DNA from: JAGTQI01 sp038868115
Lineage (GTDB): Archaea; Thermoproteota; Bathyarchaeia; Bathyarchaeales; Bathycorpusculaceae
Direction of reading: 5' to 3'
Assembly: GCA_038868115.1 (NCBI GenBank)
Contig: JAWBXA010000004.1
Location: 1 to 64,000 of the forward strand
DNA length: 64,000 nt
Within the stretch, counting starts at the first letter, position 1, and each line of letters starts with the position of its first letter. The translations under genes and the position numbers were made by a program. The notes beneath the pieces are model-generated. The model did not search any database. It saw only the letters and a list, made by a program, of their open reading frames with translations, and had not been told where the DNA came from. Positions 24,162-31,872 of this stretch are shown here, in pieces.

Positions 24162-25205
24162 GTGACTCTTGCAGAAACTTTGGAAGAACTCTCAAACGCT
24201 TGTGGAGTGGCTGGAAGAGAGGAAGAAGTCAGAAAACTCATGAAGAACATGCTAAAGCCCTATGTAGACGAGGTTAAGGAAGACAAGCTTGGAAATGTTA
24301 TAGGCGTTAAAAAGGGTAAAAGAGACACGCCGAAGGTTATGCTAGCAGCTCACATGGACGAAATCGGACTATTTGTCAAAACAATCTCAAAAGAGGGATT
24401 CCTCCAATTCACAAAAATTGGGGGCATAGACGATCGAATACTGCTCGCCCAAAAAGTGATAGTGCACACGGAAAAAGGCCCCCTGCATGGAATAATTGGC
24501 TCCAAGCCTCCCCACATACAAAAGGAGGAGGAACGAAAAAAGGTCATAACCTACGACGAGCTTTTCATAGACATAGGGGCGGAAAACCAAGAAGAAGCCA
24601 AAAAGATGGGCGTAAAAATCGGAGACCCGATAAGTTTTGACATAAAGTTTGCCAAAATAAGCGACGACATAGTCATAGGAAAAGCCTTCGACGACCGGGT
24701 CGGCTGTGCAGTCATGATTGAAACAATGAAACAGCTCAAAGAGACGGAATGCACAGTTTACGCTGTCGGAACAGTACAGGAAGAAGTAGGCTTAAGAGGG
24801 GCGACAACAGCGGCGTTTGGCATATACCCAGACGTGGGTATAGCCCTAGACGTTACCATAGCCGGCGACGTTCCAAGCGTAAAAGAGGTGGAAGCCCCCC
24901 TAAAGCTTCGGAAAGGCCCGTCAATAACCGTTGCCGACTACGGGCTTATAACCCATCCAAAAGTTTTGCGGTTGCTGGTTGATGTAGCGGAGGAAAACAA
25001 GATTCCATACCAGCTTGAAACTGGTTTGCAAGGCTCAACGGATGCTGCCCGCATATCCCTAACAAGGGAAGGCGTCCCAAGCGGCGTCATATCAGTGCCA
25101 ACACGTTACATTCACAGTCCAACATCCTTACTAAGCTTAAAAGACGCTGAAAACGCCGTCAAGCTAACAGCAGCAGCCATTCAAAAGATTCCAAAATACT
25201 TCTGA
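24162..25205 (+). CDS. M42-family metallo-aminopeptidase (TET-like)
   Basis: 347 residues from a GTG start after AAGGAGG. Metal and catalytic residues of the M42/FrvX family are visible: AAHMDEIG (His64, Asp66), GKAFDDRVG (bridging Asp near 177), QEEVGLRG (catalytic Glu pair near 208), an Asp in ALDVTIAGD and the last His in RYIHSP near 320. The PDZ-like insertion between them is normal. These enzymes form dodecameric TET shells that trim peptides after the proteasome. The AT-rich leader at 24105-24120 contains a TTTAATATAAA promoter-like box. Confidence 0.95.
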   Translation: MTLAETLEELSNACGVAGREEEVRKLMKNMLKPYVDEVKEDKLGNVIGVKKGKRDTPKVMLAAHMDEIGLFVKTISKEGFLQFTKIGGIDDRILLAQKVIVHTEKGPLHGIIGSKPPHIQKEEERKKVITYDELFIDIGAENQEEAKKMGVKIGDPISFDIKFAKISDDIVIGKAFDDRVGCAVMIETMKQLKETECTVYAVGTVQEEVGLRGATTAAFGIYPDVGIALDVTIAGDVPSVKEVEAPLKLRKGPSITVADYGLITHPKVLRLLVDVAEENKIPYQLETGLQGSTDAARISLTREGVPSGVISVPTRYIHSPTSLLSLKDAENAVKLTAAAIQKIPKYF

Positions 25206-25295
25206 GACTTACTTCTTCTAGAAAATCATCAAGCCCTTCATTTGTTGAACATAAAACAATTTAAAATTATGAGGCTTTACTAATATCGACAGACC

Positions 25296-25733
25296 ATGTC
25301 AAGGAAAAGAAACTTTGAGTTTCTTGAACATATGGCAGACGCATATATTGCTGCCCACGGAGGAAACCTAGCTGAAGCTTTTGAAAACGCCGCTGCCGCC
25401 ATGTTTGAAGTGATGACAGACATTGAGAAGGTCAACCCTGAAGTTGAGGATTATGTTGAAGTTGAAGCGGTAGATGAATATGCCTTGCTTTATAACTGGC
25501 TCGAAGAACTCCTCGTTAAATCAGAGATTAACGAAACGCTATATTCAAAATTCAAAATACTTGAATTAAGCAAAACGGCAGATGGCTTTAGGCTTAAAGC
25601 CAAAATATGGGGTGAGAAGTTTAACCCAGAAAAGCATCCTCAGAAAGTCGGCGTCAAAGCCATAACATACCATCAAATGGAAATAATTAAGGAGCCAGAT
25701 AAGACAACTGTGAAGTTTATACTTGACATTTAA
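25296..25733 (+). CDS. Archease, RtcB activator
   Basis: 145 residues with the archease signature: FEFLEHMADAYIAAHG at the N-terminus, a central EVEAVDEYALLYNWLEELL helix, and GVKAITYHQMEI at the metal-binding C-terminal face. Archease speeds guanylylation of the RNA ligase RtcB and lets it turn over. The rtcB gene lies about 2 kb downstream on the same strand, an informative pairing. Its 3' end overlaps the convergent adenylate kinase by four bases. Confidence 0.95.
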   Translation: MSRKRNFEFLEHMADAYIAAHGGNLAEAFENAAAAMFEVMTDIEKVNPEVEDYVEVEAVDEYALLYNWLEELLVKSEINETLYSKFKILELSKTADGFRLKAKIWGEKFNPEKHPQKVGVKAITYHQMEIIKEPDKTTVKFILDI

Positions 25734-26386
25734 GCTAAACCAAGCTTTTTCAACCCTTTTAAAATCTCTTGGACTATAATTTCTGGTGGCGCTTCAAGTT
25801 TTTCGCACTTAACTTCTACAAACGGAACCTTTTTCTCTCTATAATATTCTAGTAATGGTTGTGTTTGCTTTTCGTAAACCTCTATACGCTGTTTAATCAC
25901 TTCGGGTTTATCGTCTGAACGTTGATATAATGGTCCGCCACAGTGGTCGCAAACCATGTCGTTTTTTGGCTTTAAGAAGAGTAGGTTGTAGATGGCTCCA
26001 CAGTTTTTGCATATCCTTCTGGAGGACAAGCGTTCGATAATTATCCAGTCAGGCACTATGAGATGGATTATTGCGTCTATTTTTGCTATCTCGTCAAGAG
26101 CCTTGGCCTGCTCAGTTGTTCTAGGATAGCCATCCAAAATCAGGCCTTTGCCCTTTGGAATTTTAGCTAAGTTCTCCTTTAAAACTTCAAAGGTTATGTC
26201 ATCTGGAACAAGTAAGCCCTTCTCTACATAAGCTTTCACTTTTCTTCCTAACGGTGTAGCCTCTTTTATCATTTCTCGGAAAAGGTCTCCTGTGGCGATG
26301 ACTGCAACGTTAAGTATTTCCTTTAGTCTTGACGCGTACGTTCCTTTTCCTGAACCCGGCGCGCCGAAAATTATAAGATTAACCAT
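25730..26386 (-). CDS. adk: Adenylate kinase with zinc-binding lid
   Basis: 218 residues. P-loop GAPGSGKGTYA (8-18), AMP-binding TGDLFREMI and DGYPRTTEQA, and a long lid with four cysteines (CKNCGAIYN...CDHCGG, about 129-155) that binds zinc and stabilises the lid. Interconverts ATP, AMP and ADP. This is the bacterial-style Adk, distinct from the AK6-like kinase at 11211. Confidence 0.96.
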   Translation of the reverse strand: MVNLIIFGAPGSGKGTYASRLKEILNVAVIATGDLFREMIKEATPLGRKVKAYVEKGLLVPDDITFEVLKENLAKIPKGKGLILDGYPRTTEQAKALDEIAKIDAIIHLIVPDWIIIERLSSRRICKNCGAIYNLLFLKPKNDMVCDHCGGPLYQRSDDKPEVIKQRIEVYEKQTQPLLEYYREKKVPFVEVKCEKLEAPPEIIVQEILKGLKKLGLA

Positions 26387-26997
26387 CGCTTTTCAACTTC
26401 CGCTTTAATTTGTCTTGTAAAATTTTAGAAGTGAGATTAAAATGTTTGCTGTGATATCCTGTTATATTCAATAGATTACTGTTTTACTCTCTTTTTTGTT
26501 CAGCTTAACTAAACCCATTTTCTGAGCCCCCTGCAAGTCCTATAGACATTTTCCGCGTTGCGCCTAAATTTTAGCCAAATCGTTTATTGGTTCCACCCTT
26601 AAAGTTGCCAGCTGACATAACAACTCGACCCCCCTTTTGGTGTGAGAGCCGCCACCGGTCTAGTTTAAACTCTTTCACTTCCTCAACAATATAGTTTTAA
26701 GGTTCCTTCTTTCAAGTATCCTTTATAGCTGTCTCTGAATTCAGCCGCTTAAAGGGCTCTGACAAATTTTGCAAACTCCTTTGAGGAATAATTCTTCAAA
26801 CTTTCAAACTCATTCTAAATTCAAGCTCAAAATTCTTAGTCCTTTCACAACCTCTTCTGATATTAGGTTTCGAACAATTCTGATAAGCATAAATCATGAT
26901 AAATTAGGATTGGCTTTTAAAAATTATTTTATACAAAAACGTTTAAGGCGCACAGCAAAGCTTTAAACTTCACTTAATAAAAGGAATTAGGAAAAGC
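26387..26997. other. Long intergenic gap with possible decayed minus-strand gene
   Basis: About 600 bases with no intact gene. On the minus strand, fragments in different frames read like coding sequence: SKEFAKFVRAL then AAEFRDSYKGYLKEGTLKLY, then in another frame EEVKEFKLDRWRLSHQKGG and RVVMSAGNFKGGTNKRFG. They are separated by stops or frame changes, so if a gene was here it is now dead. The right end (26920-26990) is AT-rich and should hold the promoter for the next gene. Confidence 0.3.
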
Positions 26998-27840
26998 GTG
27001 AGTATATCAAAGATAGACGAACATATCTTCATGATTGACGTTGAAGTAGTTGGGATACGCCATTTTATTGCAAGCTATGTTTTGATGGGTGAGAAAACAG
27101 CCATAGTTGAAACTGGGCCCATATCTTCTGTCCAAAATCTTGTTCGTGGCTTAACAAGTTTAGGCATAAAACCCGATGACGTTTCTTACATTGCCATTTC
27201 ACACGTTCACTTAGACCATGGTGGAGGCGTCGGCACTCTGGTGAAGCATTTTCCAAAAGCAAAAGTCATAGTCCATGAAAAAGGGGCACCACATCTCGCA
27301 AATCCTGAAAAGCTTTGGCAACGTTCACAGATGGTCCTTGGAGAGTTAGCTGGAAAGGGCATAGCACTGCAAGTTGTGGAAACTCTTGGGCATGCTTCTC
27401 ATCACCTGAGCTATCATGAGACGCGAAGCAAAGGCGCATTCGTGGGAGATGCCGCCGGAATTTATCTAAACGATATAGACGTTATAGTTCCAACAACACC
27501 TCCACCCTTCAGATTGGACATGGCTTTGACATCCCTGAAAAAGTTGGCGGATCTTAAACCTTCAGTTTTATACTACACACATTTTGGTAAAGCGAAAGAC
27601 GCCACGGGAAAACTTCACATGTATGCTGGTCAGCTTAGGCTTTGGGCCAACATTGCAAAACAATTATTGGATAAAGGTGAAGATTTAGAGAAAATTAGCC
27701 ATCAAATCACAGAAAATGACGAAGCCGTCAAAAAGGCCCTAGAATATATTCAAGTTCACAGAGTTTTGAGCGAAACAGTGCTTAAAACCAGCGTTTTAGG
27801 CGTAGTGGAGTTCGTGAAGAATTTCGGGCTTCCATTTTAG
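26998..27840 (+). CDS. Metallo-beta-lactamase-fold hydrolase
   Basis: 280 residues from GTG. The metal motif is SHVHLDHGGG (H-x-H-x-D-H, about 64-73), followed by TLGHASHHLSYHE and VGDAAGIYL for the remaining ligands and THFG near the end of the core. A helical C-terminal region of about 70 residues follows. Compared with relatives, the stretch between LWQRSQMVLGELA and VVETLGHASHH is short, apparently lacking about 25-30 residues before the third His. Substrate unknown. The rtcB gene follows 69 bases downstream. Confidence 0.88.
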   Translation: MSISKIDEHIFMIDVEVVGIRHFIASYVLMGEKTAIVETGPISSVQNLVRGLTSLGIKPDDVSYIAISHVHLDHGGGVGTLVKHFPKAKVIVHEKGAPHLANPEKLWQRSQMVLGELAGKGIALQVVETLGHASHHLSYHETRSKGAFVGDAAGIYLNDIDVIVPTTPPPFRLDMALTSLKKLADLKPSVLYYTHFGKAKDATGKLHMYAGQLRLWANIAKQLLDKGEDLEKISHQITENDEAVKKALEYIQVHRVLSETVLKTSVLGVVEFVKNFGLPF

Positions 27841-27909
27841 TTACTGGGTTTATACGCCAAAATACTTTATATTTAGCGCTTGCTTGAGAGAGGCTTAAGG
27901 TGAAAAGTT

Positions 27910-29391
27910 ATGGGTGAAGAAGGAGAGGGAAGACCTCCCTCTGAAAAAGTTCCTCTTGAAAAAGTGAATGATTACACTTGGCGTATTCCAAAATATAAAC
28001 CCGGAATGCGGGTTCCAGGAATAATTTTTGCAGATAAAACATTACTTGAGAAAATGCAGACAGATAGAACCCTTGAGCAATGTGCTAACGTTGCTTACCT
28101 ACCAGGCATATACAAGTATTCTATAACTTTGCCGGATGGGCATGAGGGTTACGGCTTTCCAATAGGTGGTGTGGCGGCAACAGACTATAACGAGGGCGTA
28201 ATCAGTCCAGGCGGAGTTGGCTACGACATAAACTGTGGCGTACGCCTTTTAACAACAAACCTTCCAGAACAGGAGATTAAACCCAAACTTGTTCAGTTGA
28301 CAAACACCATTTTTGAAAACGTGCCCTGCGGCCTTGGGAGCCGCAGAAAAGACTTCAAGGTAACAATTCATGACTTGGATAGGCTTGCGATGGAAGGTGT
28401 CCGGTGGGTTATAGACCAGGGTTTGGGTTGGGATGAGGATGCAGAACACTGCGAAGAGCGAGGATGCATGAAAAACGCCAACCCTGATAAAGTTTCTACA
28501 ACTGCCAAGAACAGAGGGCTAACACAAATAGGCACGCTGGGCTCTGGAAACCACTTCTTAGAAATTCAAAAAGTTGACAAAATATATGATGAGCGAACAG
28601 CCAAAGCCTTTGGAATAGAGTATGAAGGACAAGTAACTGTCATGATTCACTGCGGTTCAAGAGGCTTCGGACACCAAATATGCTCTGACTATTTGCGAGT
28701 TATGGAGAGAGCTGTCCACAAATATAAAATAATTTTGCCAGACCGAGAACTTGCATGTGCGCCCGGAAATAGTAATGAAGCTGAAGACTATTATGAGGCT
28801 ATGGCATGCGCAGTAAACTATGCTTTTGCAAATAGGCAAGCAATAATGCACTGGGTCCGCCAAAGCTTCCAGCAAGTTTTCAAAGAAGACCCCGAAAAGC
28901 TCGGCTTAAAACTTGTTTATGACGTGGCGCATAACATCGCAAAAATAGAAACTCATAAAGTTAATGGTGAACAACGAAAAGTTTGGGTTCACAGAAAAGG
29001 CGCCACAAGAGCCTTTCCGCCTGGACATCTGGAAATTCCAGCAGACTACAGAAGCGTTGGGCAGCCAGTAATAATACCTGGAAGCATGGGAACAAGCTCA
29101 TGGGTTTTGGTCGGCACTGAAAAAGCTATGGAAATAAGCTTCGGATCAACAGCCCACGGAGCGGGCAGAATGTTAAGCCGAGCAGCCGCAAAACGAAGAT
29201 TTTATGGCGGAGACATAAAAAGAAGTCTTGAACAGCGGGGGATAGCCGTAAGAGCCGCAAGCGCAGTTGTATTAGCAGAAGAGGCAGACCCCGCGTACAA
29301 AAACGTGGATATAGTCGCTGACGTAAGTCACAAAGTTGGCATAGCCACAAAAGTCGCAAGACTTGTACCACTAGCAGTTGTAAAGGGCTAA
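27910..29391 (+). CDS. rtcB: RNA-splicing ligase RtcB
   Basis: 493 residues. The catalytic GTP- and Mn-dependent 3'-5' RNA ligase that joins tRNA exons after intron removal. Visible signatures: GYGFPIGGVAA, GGVGYDINCGVRLL (Asp106, Cys109 as metal ligands), GTLGSGNHFLEIQ, CGSRGFGHQI, HRKGATRAFPPG and GSMGTSSWVLVG near the guanylylated His region. There is no intein, unlike in some archaea. It has a TATA-like TTTATATTT box 50 bases upstream. Downstream are two intron-containing tRNAs, its natural substrates, and archease lies upstream. Confidence 0.97.
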   Translation: MGEEGEGRPPSEKVPLEKVNDYTWRIPKYKPGMRVPGIIFADKTLLEKMQTDRTLEQCANVAYLPGIYKYSITLPDGHEGYGFPIGGVAATDYNEGVISPGGVGYDINCGVRLLTTNLPEQEIKPKLVQLTNTIFENVPCGLGSRRKDFKVTIHDLDRLAMEGVRWVIDQGLGWDEDAEHCEERGCMKNANPDKVSTTAKNRGLTQIGTLGSGNHFLEIQKVDKIYDERTAKAFGIEYEGQVTVMIHCGSRGFGHQICSDYLRVMERAVHKYKIILPDRELACAPGNSNEAEDYYEAMACAVNYAFANRQAIMHWVRQSFQQVFKEDPEKLGLKLVYDVAHNIAKIETHKVNGEQRKVWVHRKGATRAFPPGHLEIPADYRSVGQPVIIPGSMGTSSWVLVGTEKAMEISFGSTAHGAGRMLSRAAAKRRFYGGDIKRSLEQRGIAVRAASAVVLAEEADPAYKNVDIVADVSHKVGIATKVARLVPLAVVKG

Positions 29392-29405
29392 ACTCAAAAT
29401 TATTG

Positions 29406-29495
29406 TGGCGGGCGGGGTGGGATTTGAACCCACGATCACAAGCTTTCTTCGTATGTTAGGAGGCTTGCGCCCTATCCTTGCTAGGCTACCCGCCC
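29406..29495 (-). tRNA. tRNA-Arg (anticodon CCT) with 12-nt intron
   Basis: Acceptor GGGCGGG/CCCGCCC, discriminator G and an encoded CCA. D-arm GCCT...GGGC, T-arm GTGGG TTCAAAT CCCAC, variable TGATC. The anticodon stem CAAGC/GCTTG encloses 19 bases instead of seven. Removing 12 (ACATACGAAGAA after position 37) leaves the loop CTCCTAA, giving anticodon CCT. The intron site is the canonical 37/38 position, but the intron is near the minimum size and does not form an obvious classic bulge-helix-bulge. Confidence 0.93.
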
Positions 29496-29587
29496 ATTCA
29501 AATAAAAAATAACAACAATCTCAACTTAAATGTATCTTGACACGGAAAACTTAAACTTTGGAAAGCCTTTTTGAATACTTGCCAGAG

Positions 29588-29708
29588 GCGGGGGTACCCG
29601 AGCCAGGTCTAAATAGGCTGTTTAGGGGCGAAGACCAGCCTAAGATAAGGGGGAGGACTTAAGATCCTCTGGCGTAGGCCTCCGTGGGTTCGAATCCCAC
29701 CCCCCGCA
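29588..29708 (+). tRNA. tRNA-Leu (anticodon TAA) with intron in the D-loop
   Basis: Acceptor GCGGGGG/CCCCCGC, discriminator A, anticodon arm GAGGA CTTAAGA TCCTC (anticodon TAA), a long class-II variable arm (TGGCGTAGGCCTCC) and T-arm GTGGG TTCGAAT CCCAC. The anticodon loop has no intron. Instead the D-loop, after GAGCCAGGTCTAA, holds about 35 extra bases (roughly 29613-29647) with a perfect 7-bp hairpin, TAGGCTG 29614-29620 and CAGCCTA 29636-29642. Splicing would restore a normal Leu D-loop. CCA is not encoded. Confidence 0.92.
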
Positions 29709-29768
29709 CTAACCAGAATGGTCATAGTTTACCAGCTCTACAGCGGAAGGCAATAGTGTTGGTTAAAA

Positions 29769-30083
29769 ATGGATGAGGCGACAAGGCGCATAGCAAAACA
29801 GCGAATTCAAACCCTTTTCCGTTTGGCCAAAGAAACCTATCATGATGATCCGCTTTTGGCTCAGCGTTACGTGGATATAGCCCGCCGCGTGGCTATGGCA
29901 GCCAAAATTCGCCTTCCAACAGAGTATAGGCGCATGGTTTGCCGCCACTGCAAAAGCTTTATCTTGCCCGGTGATAGCTGTCGTGTCCGCATAAAGCAGC
30001 GGCGCGAACCTCACGTGGTTATCACGTGCTTAAAGTGTGGAAAACATATGCGCATGCCCTTAAAAGGAAAGAAGAAGGAATGA
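29769..30083 (+). CDS. rnp4: RNase P protein component 4 (Rpp21/Rpr2)
   Basis: 104 residues. An N-terminal helical pair (RIQTLFRLAKETYHDDPLLA) binds Rpp29, and a zinc ribbon with Cys58, Cys61, Cys87 and Cys90 (CRHC...CLKC) follows. A protein cofactor of archaeal RNase P, whose RNA is at 10804-11120. Its stop overlaps the start of the next gene (ATGA). Confidence 0.96.
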   Translation: MDEATRRIAKQRIQTLFRLAKETYHDDPLLAQRYVDIARRVAMAAKIRLPTEYRRMVCRHCKSFILPGDSCRVRIKQRREPHVVITCLKCGKHMRMPLKGKKKE

Positions 30084-30373
30084 GCAGACTTACCAGTAGG
30101 ATGAAACACCGCATTAAAAGCGAGTTCGGCGAAGAGAAACCCACCATCTGGATTGGTAAAAAGCAAATCTCTAACAAGTTGATTAAAGAGATTAAGAAGC
30201 AGCTTGATAAAAGAAAAATTGTCAAAGTCAAAATTTTAAAAAGTGCCCTACAAGAGGCAAAAGCTAGTCAAATAGCCTCAGCAATTTCCAAGCAGACAGA
30301 TGCCGACTTAGTGGAGGTTAGAGGACATACCTTCATCCTTTACAAATGTAGAAGAAAAGTTCCTAAAGAGTGA
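30080..30373 (+). CDS. YhbY/CRM-domain RNA-binding protein
   Basis: 97 residues from the ATG at 30080, which overlaps the rnp4 stop codon. Upstream in-frame codons lie inside rnp4 and are rejected. CRM signature: PTIWIGKKQISNKLIKEIKK, a KIVKVKILKSAL strand-helix and the terminal VEVRGHTFILYKCRR. Single-domain YhbY proteins bind pre-ribosomal large-subunit particles. Coupled to rnp4 and upstream of rps19e. Confidence 0.93.
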   Translation: MSRLTSRMKHRIKSEFGEEKPTIWIGKKQISNKLIKEIKKQLDKRKIVKVKILKSALQEAKASQIASAISKQTDADLVEVRGHTFILYKCRRKVPKE

Positions 30374-30423
30374 AAGCCTTTATATCGGGCTTGGTGAATT
30401 ACTGAAGGAAAACGCCGGAGAAA

Positions 30424-30897
30424 GTGGAATTGCCAACTCCAAACGATGTGCCAGCACCAGAATTCATCCAAAAACTAGCCAGCTATTTAAAGGAAAACGT
30501 TGATGAGGTAACACCTCCAGCATGGGCGAGCATAGTTAAAACCGGCGCCCACACGCAGAGACCACCCGACAATCCGGATTGGTGGTATGTACGATGCGCC
30601 TCGCTATTACGGAAAATATATATTCATGGACCGCTAGGAATAGAGAGGCTCCGCGCAGAATACGGCGGCAGAAAAGACTTCGGCGTTAGACCAGAACACG
30701 CCGTCAAGGCGGGCGGAGCAATAATAAGGAAGGCTTTGCAACAGCTTGAGAACGCTGGGCTTGTTGAAAAGTTTCAGAAAAAGGGAAGACGAATAACTAA
30801 GGAAGGGAGAAAACTTCTGGAAGAGATTGCTGAGGAAGTGAAAAAGGACTTGCTGAAGGAAACACCAGAGCTAGAGAAATACCAAAAGAGTGAGTAG
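30424..30897 (+). CDS. rps19e: Ribosomal protein S19e
   Basis: 157 residues from a GTG start. Family blocks: PAWASIVKTGAHTQRPP, DWWYVRCASLLRKIYIHGPLG, RAEYGGRK and the C-terminal ALQQLENAGLVEKFQKKGRR winged-helix. An archaeal-eukaryotic small-subunit protein. First gene of a tight run to ftsY, with two bases before the next ATG. Confidence 0.97.
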   Translation: MELPTPNDVPAPEFIQKLASYLKENVDEVTPPAWASIVKTGAHTQRPPDNPDWWYVRCASLLRKIYIHGPLGIERLRAEYGGRKDFGVRPEHAVKAGGAIIRKALQQLENAGLVEKFQKKGRRITKEGRKLLEEIAEEVKKDLLKETPELEKYQKSE

Positions 30898-30899
30898 AA

Positions 30900-31229
30900 A
30901 TGTCAGAGGAAGAGCTTGAAGAACTCCGCCAGAAAAAACTTTTGGCACTACAGCGAAGGATAGCCGAAGAACAACGAAGAGCCCAAATGGAACAGCAACT
31001 CGAAATGCAAAAACAAGCTATATTAAAAAGCATACTGACGCCTGAAGCGAGACAGAGGTTGGCAAACCTGAAACTTGTCAAGCCAGAGTTTACAGCGCAA
31101 CTGGAGCTTCAGCTAATCCAGCTAGCTCAAATGGGGAAATTGCCAGTACCCCTAACTGACGAGCAGCTCAAACAAATATTAATTCAGCTGCAAGGTCAAA
31201 GGCGTGAAATAAAGATAAGAAGGGTTTAG
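30900..31229 (+). CDS. PDCD5-family DNA-binding protein
   Basis: 109 residues of the archaeal PDCD5/TFAR19 family: a charged N-terminal helix rich in Arg, Gln and Glu (RRIAEEQRRAQMEQQLEMQK), then ILTPEARQRLANLKLVKPE and a basic tail. Small helical bundle reported to bind DNA. Conserved position between S19e and L39e in archaea. Confidence 0.95.
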   Translation: MSEEELEELRQKKLLALQRRIAEEQRRAQMEQQLEMQKQAILKSILTPEARQRLANLKLVKPEFTAQLELQLIQLAQMGKLPVPLTDEQLKQILIQLQGQRREIKIRRV

Positions 31230-31230
31230 C

Positions 31231-31386
31231 ATGGCCAGATTCAAACCTCCAGCAAAAAAGAGGCGACTGGCGAAGGCTGGAAAACAGAAAAGGGCTGTTC
31301 CAACATGGGTTATAGCGAAAACTGCCGGAAAATTTAGGACGCATCCAAAAAGGAGGCACTGGAGAACCCGAAAAATAAAGGCTTAA
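31231..31386 (+). CDS. rpl39e: Ribosomal protein L39e
   Basis: 51 residues from the ATG at 31231, immediately after the PDCD5 stop. Sequence begins MARFKPPAKKRRLAKAGKQK and ends with HPKRRHWRTRKIKA, the very basic L39e pattern that lines the exit tunnel of the large subunit. The gene is easily missed because of its size. Confidence 0.96.
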   Translation: MARFKPPAKKRRLAKAGKQKRAVPTWVIAKTAGKFRTHPKRRHWRTRKIKA

Positions 31387-31399
31387 GAGATGAAAAGGC

Positions 31400-31870
31400 A
31401 TGAGGACAGAAGAAGCCAAAGAAAAGACAAGCGAAGAAGAAAAAATAAGCGAAGAGGCAAAAGGAGGAGAAGCTTTAAAGGAAGAATCAGAGGAGGCTGA
31501 AGCTGAAAAACCGCTAGAAGAAGAGGTTAAAGAAGAAGTTAAGCCTCCGAAAGAGGAAATTGAAGAAGAAATCGTGGAGGAAAGATTTTATACTATACCG
31601 CTTGGTAAGGCTTGGCTTGTGCCTCCAAACAAGAGGGCGCCAAAAGCCATTAGAATAATACGGGATTTCATCAAGAGGCATATGAGGCTGGAGGCAAAAA
31701 GAGAGGGCGAAGAGGAGGAGGAAGCCGAACCTAAGAAGCTCATAATAAGTAATGAGGTAAATGAAAGAGTTTGGAGGAGGGGCATAGAGAAACCTCCGCG
31801 GAAAATACGTGTGAGGGCCGCCAGAGATAGAGATGGAAAAGTTACTGTTTATTTGGCTGAAGGAGACTGA
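31400..31870 (+). CDS. rpl31e: Ribosomal protein L31e with long acidic N-terminal extension
   Basis: 156 residues. The L31e core starts near 60 (ERFYTIPLGKAWLVPPNKRA) and ends in KIRVRAARDRDGKVTVYLAE. Before it lie about 58 residues that are mostly Glu, Lys and Ala, and a second acidic patch (EGEEEEEAEPKK, about 104-115) is inserted before the LIISNEVNERVW strand. Archaeal L31e is usually about 90 residues, so the acidic extension is additional. The start ATG at 31400 follows AAAAGG and no later Met precedes the core. Confidence 0.93.
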   Translation: MRTEEAKEKTSEEEKISEEAKGGEALKEESEEAEAEKPLEEEVKEEVKPPKEEIEEEIVEERFYTIPLGKAWLVPPNKRAPKAIRIIRDFIKRHMRLEAKREGEEEEEAEPKKLIISNEVNERVWRRGIEKPPRKIRVRAARDRDGKVTVYLAEGD

Positions 31871-31872
31871 GC

